Position numbers and translations under genes: made by a program
Notes under the pieces: generated by a model
Databases searched by the model: none
What the model was told of the DNA's origin: nothing
Seen by the model: the letters and a program-made list of their open reading frames with translations, nothing else
Part shown: positions 1 to 5,245 of the stretch, piece after piece
How positions within the stretch are numbered: the first letter of the stretch is position 1
Layout of the letters: each line of letters opens with the position of its first letter
Assembly: GCA_013693955.1 (NCBI GenBank)
Contig: CP059265.1
Span: forward strand, 3,561,702 to 3,570,313
DNA from: Candidatus Thiothrix singaporensis
GTDB taxonomy: Bacteria; Pseudomonadota; Gammaproteobacteria; Thiotrichales; Thiotrichaceae
Direction of reading: 5' to 3'
Length of the DNA stretch: 8,612 bases

Positions 1-582
1 GATTTGCGGTTGGACTGCGGCTTGGGCTGCTGGGTTCGATGGGCTTCCCCACTGCAAATTTCCCGTAAGCGCTCATGACTTTGCTGACATACACTTTGTT
101 AGGAATGTAGCCACCCAGTTTGATGCGCCCCTCACCGGCGTTATAAGCCGCCACCGCATGCTGCATATTGCCGTCATAACGTCGCAGCAGGTAACTCAAA
201 TAGCGGGAGCCGCCATGAATGCTCTGCGTCGCATTGTAGCCATTGCGGATATCAAAGCGGCGGGCAGTGCCGGGCATCAGCTGCATCAGCCCTTTTTCCC
301 CCAGCGAGCCGCGCGCCTGGGCGCGAAAACAGCTTTCCACCGTAATCACGGCTTTGACCAAGCTGGGGTTGACACCATACTGGTTGGCAGCCGAATGGAT
401 GGCGGCGTGATAAGGGTCGGCTTTTGCCTGAAGATTGGCGGGGCTCAAGGTCTGACAACCTTGGCCGCTTCCGGCGTGTTTTTCTTGCCCGCCGCTTCAG
501 CATTATCGGAATCCGCCGCCATTAAGGCGAGCAACATGAAAGCCAGCACTGCGCCGGTCAGATAGGGTATGACCTGTTTCAT
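1..582 (-). CDS. Periplasmic lytic transglycosylase, SLT family (frameshifted, 3'-partial)
   Basis: Predicted to cleave the glycan strands of peptidoglycan in the periplasm. The N-terminus (MKQVIPYLTG, then a hydrophobic stretch to about residue 22 and a likely cut near NAEA-AG) is a signal peptide with no lipobox Cys. This frame stops at 445-447. The catalytic domain lies in another frame: HAAIHSAANQYGVNPSLV, then VITVES with the expected catalytic Glu at codon 335-337, then GLMQLMPGTA and the AVAAYNAGEG motif. Adding one A to the five-A run at 479-483 joins the frames into one protein with Glu near residue 83. I chose the start at 582 because it sits directly before the signal peptide; an upstream start at 654 would bury it. 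The gene runs off the window, so the C-terminus is unseen. Family assignment is sure. Whether the shift is a sequencing error or real decay is open. Confidence 0.85.
479..483 (-). other. Single-base frameshift site in the transglycosylase gene
   Basis: On the coding strand this is a run of five A. Upstream of it the signal-peptide frame is open; downstream the SLT domain continues in the -1 frame. One extra A gives a continuous reading (AAGKKKHAGSGQGCQTLSP). The exact position cannot be fixed, because any single inserted base between about 450 and 490 would also join the frames, but this is the only homopolymer of length five there. Confidence 0.65.
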
Positions 583-725
583 CGGGGTTTTACTCTCGAA
601 CCAAAGACACTCATCGGGAGGAATGCTTTTAAGCAAAGTATAAGCAACTAGCAAATAAATATTATTTATTAATAAATAGGTTATTATTCTGATAGTTTCA
701 ATTCACGAATCGGATTAACAACGTT
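583..725. promoter_or_regulatory. AT-rich intergenic region, likely promoter of the transglycosylase gene
   Basis: This 143-bp gap lies between the end of the 304-residue unknown gene and the transglycosylase start. Its centre (about 650-695) is almost pure A/T, unlike the GC-richer genes around it. On the minus strand a TATACT at 642-637 fits a -10 element and would give a leader of roughly 50 nt before the start at 582. I see no convincing -35 at the right spacing. No GC hairpin followed by T residues was found, so any terminator for the upstream gene is not evident. Confidence 0.4.
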
Positions 726-1640
726 TCATCCCCTTTTCGCCGGACAATCACAGGCCATGCGCAAACGCGCCTCGACCCGTAAAGCCGTCATCCGCTGCAG
801 ATCGGCGACAGCCGGATAAAGATGAAAATACCTATCCACTTCAATGACATGGCAGCTGGCCATCTGTTCCAGCCGATCCCGCCCAGCGTGGGAAAGGCCT
901 TGCAAGACCAACAGTTGTGGAGCCAGCCGTTGCAAGTAGCGGGCGCATAAACCCTGTGCAACCGGATTGTCCCAATCTTCACGCAGCAGGCATTCCGGAA
1001 ACGCAGCTGTCGGCAACACGCCAACAACATTGCCATCTGCACTGACCTCCTGCCCATCGCCATTACCCAAGCGCCGGAACCATTTGGCGGCAGGATTCTG
1101 CCCCGCGCGCTTTTTCACCAGCATTTCGAGCCGGTAATTGAGGGGCGGCATTCCCCGCTGGTTTTCTTCTTCGGTATTGTCCAGCCCAAGCTGGGCGGCG
1201 CTGATAGCTTTCCAGGCAGGACGGCGCAGCTGCACCCCGTCCATTTCACCCGGCTGACGGCAACTGGCAAGCAAGGCCAACGGAAGATGTTGCTGTTCAT
1301 CCAGTAGCCAGAGTTCGTAGGCGTCATCCTGCGGCAACGGAACTTGTGCCCGAGCCAGCGCCTCCAGCACTTCGGCAACGGCGCTTTCCACGATATTGCA
1401 ATTGATGGCGGGGTCTAACGGATAAGGCTTGAAGCCGCTGCACGCTTCCCAACGCCCAATGCGGGCATATTGGAAACGTGGCGCAAAGGCGGGCTGGCCA
1501 GGCTTCACCCGCAACATATCGCAGAGGAATTGCAGTTCCCATTGCCTGCCGTCAAAGCTGAGGGCGCGCAACTGCTGGTTGGCAATGACCTGCAACAGGC
1601 CACGGAACGGATTATGCAAACGTTTGGCGTAGCTTTCCAT
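726..1640 (-). CDS. Hypothetical protein, 304 aa, unknown function
   Basis: I do not recognise this protein. It is 304 residues, soluble, and rich in Leu, Ala, Arg and Gln, with no signal peptide, membrane helix or obvious nucleotide-binding motif. It alternates likely helices (AVAEVLEALARAQVPL near residue 90; LCARYLQRLAPQLLVLQGL in the C-terminal third) with segments such as FQYARIGRWEACSGFKPYP. The last residues hold a Cys pair (ACDCPAKRG). It starts at ATG 1640, 16 bases after the stop of the 76-residue gene, so the two are very likely one transcription unit. The ribosome site is weak (GGCGG-type). The reading frame is intact and its codon use resembles the neighbours, supporting a real gene. 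Nothing in its context tells its job. Confidence 0.8.
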   Translation of the reverse strand: MESYAKRLHNPFRGLLQVIANQQLRALSFDGRQWELQFLCDMLRVKPGQPAFAPRFQYARIGRWEACSGFKPYPLDPAINCNIVESAVAEVLEALARAQVPLPQDDAYELWLLDEQQHLPLALLASCRQPGEMDGVQLRRPAWKAISAAQLGLDNTEEENQRGMPPLNYRLEMLVKKRAGQNPAAKWFRRLGNGDGQEVSADGNVVGVLPTAAFPECLLREDWDNPVAQGLCARYLQRLAPQLLVLQGLSHAGRDRLEQMASCHVIEVDRYFHLYPAVADLQRMTALRVEARLRMACDCPAKRG

Positions 1641-1656
1641 GCAGTCGCCCGCCGCC

Positions 1657-1887
1657 TCAACCCAACGCCCGGTAACGCTCCATCAGGACATTCCGCACCT
1701 GTGACACCAGTGGCTGCATTTCCGGCTCGAACAGCTCGTGGACGAAGTCCAGCTCATCCAGCACCGCATCAATCTTGGCGCGGGTGTCGTAGCTGTCCAA
1801 TTGTGCAGAAACTTTCTGCAAATGCGCATAAGGATTGTTGGCGATATGGGAAATGCCTTTCATGTTTTCATCGATCATGCCGTCCAT
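1657..1887 (-). CDS. Small hypothetical protein, 76 aa
   Basis: A short acidic protein predicted to be mostly helical (ISHIANNPYAHLQKV, then RAKIDAVLDELDFVHELFEP, then LVSQVRNVLMERYRALG). No family recognised, and no signal peptide or membrane segment. The open frame extends upstream to 1959, but I chose the start at 1887 because GCAGGAG lies 7 bases before it and the extra N-terminal residues would be low-quality sequence overlapping the end of the neighbouring gene's spacer. It sits between the glycosyltransferase-like gene (84 bases upstream) and the 304-residue gene (16 bases downstream), so co-transcription with the latter is likely. Its acidic helices would suit a small partner protein of that gene product, which is only inference. 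Confidence 0.75.
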   Translation of the reverse strand: MDGMIDENMKGISHIANNPYAHLQKVSAQLDSYDTRAKIDAVLDELDFVHELFEPEMQPLVSQVRNVLMERYRALG

Positions 1888-1894
1888 CACTGCT

Positions 1895-1901
1895 CTCCTG
1901 C
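1895..1901 (-). promoter_or_regulatory. Ribosome binding site deciding the 76-aa gene start
   Basis: GCAGGAG on the minus strand, 7 bases before ATG at 1887. It supports the short 76-residue form over the 100-residue form starting at 1959. Confidence 0.65.
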
Positions 1902-1971
1902 AAACATTAACTGGGCAATCAACTATAGCAGTTCCGGCCATGGCTGCCGATGTCCCCACAAAAATTACGGC

Positions 1972-3051
1972 TCAGGTAGCATGTAGGCAGCGCTGCAAGA
2001 CAACAGCGGCTTCCGCTGCCCCATTGGGCGCGACGACGGGCTTCCGCCAGGATGTTTCCAGCAAGGCCATGACCTTGTCGCCGAATACGCCCGCCGTCAC
2101 CTCCGCCCAGCTGGTGAAAACCACTTCGCCATGTTGCTGGTGCCAACGCGGCAGGTTCGGCTCCTCCGGCCAACCGGGGCGGCCAATGCACAAGGCGGGA
2201 ACTTGGTTCGCCACCGCCTCCGTCTGCGCGCCATAGCCGGTTTTGGTCATAATGGCATCGCAGGAAGCGAGCAAATCCACATAATCCAGCCCAAACAGCG
2301 AGGTCGGCAGAAAATCCGGGCGCTGCCGGGTCAGGGCTGCATCCGGAAAGATCCAGCACACGCCGGGCAGGTGCGGCCAGCTGGCCAGCGGGTAATCCAT
2401 GCCCAGCCCGCCCAACGCCATCAACACAAAACGGGTGTGTCCCGGCTGCCGGGCGCGCTCCCGCAGCAACGCCGGGTTGCGCTGACCCAGCGCGGCGATC
2501 GGGGCGAGCGGATGGGTACGCAAGGCCGGATGCATATCCATCGACGGCGTAGGTTGCATGAATACGGCGGCCTGCGCATAGGCGTCGAGGATTTCCTCAC
2601 GAATCCGGCCTGCGCCCGGCAGGTCGCCACAGTAGGCGTGGAACACATCCGCCCAGTTCAACGAACACAGCGCCACCGCCGGAACGCCGGTTTCCCCCGC
2701 CGCCGCCAGACTCAGGTAAGGCACATTGGCGAACAGCAAGTCAGGCTGCAATTGTTCCAGCTCCCGCGCCGCCTGCGCCTTGCGCTGGGCGTAGTCCGCG
2801 TGGAAATCCGCATACCAGCGCATGCTGGCGGCGACATCCACCCGCAGGGCGTCATGCATCAGCATGCCCGCGTCCTGCTGGTAGGGGATCAGGGTGAACG
2901 GATGGTGGATGCGCTGGCGCAGCACCTGTTCCTGCGCCACTGAGCGGATGGTCAGGCGGATGTCGGCGCAATCAAGCGCATTGAGGACGGCGGAAGTTTG
3001 CGCCACATGGCCAAAGCCGTGGGCGGAGATGTCGATGACGAGGTGTTTCAT
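1972..3051 (-). CDS. GT-B-fold glycosyltransferase-like protein
   Basis: A 359-residue cytoplasmic protein with the two-domain layout of GT-B glycosyltransferases related to MurG/GT28 and to the N-terminal part of plant L-arabinokinase. Residues 7-26 (DISAHGFGHVAQTSAVLNAL) form the first Rossmann strand and the Gly-rich H-G-F-G-H loop. Residues 208-217 (FVLMALGGLG) open the second domain. Residues 256-282 (YVDLLASCD, then MTKTGYGAQTEAVA) resemble the donor-binding region, followed by VPALCIGRPGWPEEPN near 284-299. The sugar donor and acceptor cannot be told from sequence. It starts at ATG 3051 with AGGG five bases upstream, and is the first gene of the leftward cluster, transcribed away from the SIR2-like gene. 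No terminator hairpin is seen before the 76-residue gene, so read-through into it is possible. Confidence 0.8.
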   Translation of the reverse strand: MKHLVIDISAHGFGHVAQTSAVLNALDCADIRLTIRSVAQEQVLRQRIHHPFTLIPYQQDAGMLMHDALRVDVAASMRWYADFHADYAQRKAQAARELEQLQPDLLFANVPYLSLAAAGETGVPAVALCSLNWADVFHAYCGDLPGAGRIREEILDAYAQAAVFMQPTPSMDMHPALRTHPLAPIAALGQRNPALLRERARQPGHTRFVLMALGGLGMDYPLASWPHLPGVCWIFPDAALTRQRPDFLPTSLFGLDYVDLLASCDAIMTKTGYGAQTEAVANQVPALCIGRPGWPEEPNLPRWHQQHGEVVFTSWAEVTAGVFGDKVMALLETSWRKPVVAPNGAAEAAVVLQRCLHAT

Positions 3052-3105
3052 GGTTGCCCTGTGATTTTAATGATTGTGTCCGGGGAAATGATAATGGGTC
3101 TGGGG

Positions 3106-3123
3106 CAGGATTGACAGGATTAA
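3106..3123 (+). repeat. Tandem 9-bp repeat, CAGGATTGA / CAGGATTAA
   Basis: Two adjacent 9-bp units differ at one base (CAGGATTGA at 3106-3114, CAGGATTAA at 3115-3123) and are followed by a weaker third copy, GGGATTGG. Similar runs of ACAGGATT-type units occur between genes in many proteobacteria, as I recall. Here only a short remnant is present. Confidence 0.5.
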
Positions 3124-3213
3124 GGGATTGGCGTGATTTCCTGACTTTTCCAATAAGATAATCAATAAATCCAATGAAATAGACGTTTTTAAATAACTAA
3201 AATTAAGCACCTC

Positions 3214-3222
3214 TGCTATCTT
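3214..3222 (+). promoter_or_regulatory. Possible extended -10 promoter of the SIR2-like/STAND operon
   Basis: TGCTATCTT fits the extended -10 pattern TG-n-TATAAT with four of six bases of the -10 matched, about 45 bases before the start codon. The sequence 17 bases upstream (TAACTA) is a poor -35, which is tolerable for an extended -10 promoter. This is pattern reading only. Confidence 0.3.
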
Positions 3223-3240
3223 TTAAGAGTAAGGCTAATC

Positions 3241-3250
3241 GGGGAGGGAG
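3241..3250 (+). promoter_or_regulatory. Ribosome binding site of the SIR2-like gene
   Basis: GGGGAGGGAG ends 10 bases before ATG 3261, slightly far for an optimal site. No closer in-frame start codon exists, so 3261 is the likely start. Confidence 0.5.
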
Positions 3251-3260
3251 TGTCTACCAT

Positions 3261-4745
3261 ATGCCAGACAACGAACAACTCAGGCAACGGCTTGAACAGC
3301 TACAAATGCGCCTGCAAAACCTTTACAGCAAACGCCAAATGATGCAGACGGATCATGACCGGGAAACACGTGCGGAAGAACGGTTCCGCCTGCAATCATT
3401 ACTGGATGAAAATAGTGTAGAAATCGGTAACGTCGCAACCGAAATTCAAGACATACAAACGCAGCTCAATCAAGGCAAAATCCAGCAACTGCGCACTGAG
3501 CTAGCGACCCTGCGCCGCAACAAAGCCTACCCCCAAGCCTTGGATGTCGCCCGCCAGATTATTGCCCTCAGCCCCAATGACCCACAGGCCAGCCGGGATG
3601 TCAGCGAATTGCAGCACCAGGCCGAGGCAGGCAAACAAGCCCAGCAGGTATTCGCCCACCTCACCCAGCATCTAAATGCGCTTCGCCCCATCATGACCGA
3701 CCTTGCTTATGTGTTGAATCCGCGCAATGAACACGAGCAAATGGAAACCATCGCCACCATTGCCCAAAACTTCCTGAATGGAGACATGCAAGCCCATGAC
3801 TTCATCCAGGTGTTCCAGAGCCTGTTTTCGCTGCAAGCCAGCAACCTCCGCAACAACAATACCCATCAGTACGCCCGCGTGGCGGACAGCATCCGTAATG
3901 GGCGCACGGTGCTGTTCCTCGGTTCCGCTATCCCGCATTTATACAACAGCGACAACGATAATGAGCAAACCCTCGCTGCCCGTTTGGCGGAAGAAATTCA
4001 ATACCAGAATTTTTCCGGCAGCTTGTCGTCAATTGCCGAGTATTACCAGCTTACCCCTGGCTACGGACGCAGCAGCCTGCTGGACAGCCTACAAAAATCG
4101 CTGCCGCGTGCAGCGCCGAACCTGAGCCTGTACGAATCACTGGCGCATATCGACGCCCATCTGGTGATCATTTCAGCGGCTTACGACACCTTGCTGGAAA
4201 ACGCTTTTCGGGCGGCAGGCAAGCCATTTGTGGAAATCGCCTCCATCATCATTCCCAGCGACGATTACAAGCTGGGTTGCGCCGTGCTGAAATATTCGGG
4301 CGAAGAACGGGAACAATTGCTACCGCAGGAAGACCTGTCGCGGCTGGATTTACTGGCGACCCATTCCATCATTTACAAGATTCGCGGAAGCTGCAATACG
4401 CATTATGTCAATGGCGGCGGCGCGTGGCGTGACTCGCTGACGCTGGCGGAAAGCGATTACTTCGTATTTGCCGAAAACGCCAGCAAGATCATTCCCGACT
4501 ACCTGACCCGGCAGTTCCGCGACCGGAGCTTCCTGTTCATCGGGTTTGAGCCTGCGCAATGGGAAGACCGGCTGCTGGCACGCGCGCTGCTCATGAAGCG
4601 GCAAAACCACCCCGAACCTTGCTACACCATTGGCAAGAGCGCCAACCTGCTGCAACAAGCTTTCTGGGAAAAACAAAACGTGCGCCAATACGAAATGGAA
4701 TTCAGCGAGCTCGACAAATATTTGCAGGCGGAGGGAACAGCATGA
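3261..4745 (+). CDS. Coiled-coil/TPR-like SIR2-domain protein with degenerate active site
   Basis: A 494-residue protein. Residues 1-75 form a heptad-like coiled coil (QLRQRLEQLQMRLQNL). Residues 78-120 resemble a TPR helix pair (YPQALDVARQIIALSPNDP). Residues 215-470 are a SIR2-like fold of the kind found with STAND NTPases in bacterial conflict systems: TVLFLGSAIP for the dinucleotide loop, HLVIISAAYDTLLENAF, IIYKIRGSCN, LTLAESDYFVFAEN and RSFLFIGFEPAQWEDRLL. In active relatives these read roughly TTNYDDLLE and KLHGS, so the key Asn is Ala307 (codon GCT, 4179-4181) and the key His is Arg375 (CGC, 4383-4385). The usual G-A-G loop is also altered to G-S-A. The domain is therefore probably not an NADase. 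Its stop overlaps the start of the STAND gene by ATGA, so the two are translationally coupled and probably act together. Domain assignment is strong; loss of activity is inferred by aligning motifs by eye. Confidence 0.88.
   Translation: MPDNEQLRQRLEQLQMRLQNLYSKRQMMQTDHDRETRAEERFRLQSLLDENSVEIGNVATEIQDIQTQLNQGKIQQLRTELATLRRNKAYPQALDVARQIIALSPNDPQASRDVSELQHQAEAGKQAQQVFAHLTQHLNALRPIMTDLAYVLNPRNEHEQMETIATIAQNFLNGDMQAHDFIQVFQSLFSLQASNLRNNNTHQYARVADSIRNGRTVLFLGSAIPHLYNSDNDNEQTLAARLAEEIQYQNFSGSLSSIAEYYQLTPGYGRSSLLDSLQKSLPRAAPNLSLYESLAHIDAHLVIISAAYDTLLENAFRAAGKPFVEIASIIIPSDDYKLGCAVLKYSGEEREQLLPQEDLSRLDLLATHSIIYKIRGSCNTHYVNGGGAWRDSLTLAESDYFVFAENASKIIPDYLTRQFRDRSFLFIGFEPAQWEDRLLARALLMKRQNHPEPCYTIGKSANLLQQAFWEKQNVRQYEMEFSELDKYLQAEGTA
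4730..4735 (+). promoter_or_regulatory. Ribosome binding site of the STAND gene inside the SIR2-like gene
   Basis: GGAGGG lies 6 bases before ATG 4742, and that ATG overlaps the preceding TGA stop (ATGA, 4742-4745). It fixes the STAND start at 4742 rather than any upstream in-frame codon and implies coupled translation. Confidence 0.75.
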
Positions 4746-5245
4746 TTGACCTCCCCGACCTCCCCGATTACGGCAAGAACCAGCCCAGCTTTTCCGGCAC
4801 GCTCAAGGGTGCGGACAAGCAGCCAGCGCCAAAACCCGAACCGGCACCAACGTCCCCTGACACACCATACCCCGGCCTGCGCCCTTACCGGGAAGACGAA
4901 CAGAACAAATTCTTTGGCCGTGACGCTGATTGCAGGGTGTTGATTGACAAGATTCTCGTCAATCGCTTGACGCTATTGTTTGCGGCAACCGGCGTTGGCA
5001 AGAGTTCGCTCTTGCAGGCTGCGGTGTTGCCACATCTGAAATCGCCGCATGGTGAAAACCTGGACGTGGTTTACTACAACGACTGGATTTCCCCTCCGCT
5101 CGACAACCTCAAGCAGGCGGTCATGCGTGAATTGAAATACAGCGGCTCATGGCAGCAGGAGGTTGTTTATACGCCATCCGATCCGGACAATGAAAAGTTG
5201 GGTGATTTTTGGGGTTCTGCTCGTTTTTCACCCGACAACCGCTGA
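4742..5245 (+). CDS. STAND gene, fragment 1: P-loop part
   Basis: The first 155 or so codons are genuine and encode the Pro-rich tail, the nSTAND1 hallmark PYPGLRPY, FFGRD and the P-loop with its Lys87 (codon 5000-5002). The usual first Gly of the P-loop is Ala81, while the G-V-G-K-S-S core is intact. After Asp155 the frame reads into non-homologous residues (FWGSARFSPDNR) and stops at 5243-5245. At that point the next frame already carries the Walker B strand. Confidence 0.7.
   Translation: MIDLPDLPDYGKNQPSFSGTLKGADKQPAPKPEPAPTSPDTPYPGLRPYREDEQNKFFGRDADCRVLIDKILVNRLTLLFAATGVGKSSLLQAAVLPHLKSPHGENLDVVYYNDWISPPLDNLKQAVMRELKYSGSWQQEVVYTPSDPDNEKLGDFWGSARFSPDNR

Larger units (their letters stand above)
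3052..3260. promoter_or_regulatory. Divergent intergenic region
   Basis: These 209 bases separate the leftward glycosyltransferase-like gene from the rightward SIR2-like/STAND operon and must hold promoters for both. The right half (about 3150-3225) is AT-rich. Visible elements are a short tandem repeat at 3106-3123, a possible extended -10 at 3214-3222 and a purine-rich ribosome site at 3241-3250. I see no small gene and no clear inverted repeat. Confidence 0.55.

Noticed and set aside
476..490. Programmed -1 frameshift at G-AAA-AAC in the transglycosylase gene
   Set aside because: The heptamer is imperfect (G instead of A at the first position), no stem-loop is evident downstream, and there is no reason to make a signal peptide alone.
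158..565. Open frame of 135 codons on the plus strand
   Set aside because: Antisense to the SLT domain, whose catalytic and A-Y-N-A-G motifs are read on the minus strand.
2131..2943. Open frame of 270 codons on the plus strand opposite the glycosyltransferase-like gene
   Set aside because: Arg/Gln/His-rich translation with no family resemblance. The minus strand carries a coherent GT-B protein with a ribosome site.
5200..5215. Programmed -1 frameshifting at the T5 run of the STAND gene
   Set aside because: A single slippery site would be plausible, but three further shifts of the same sign follow in the same gene and another lies in an unrelated gene. Four programmed shifts in one protein are not credible.
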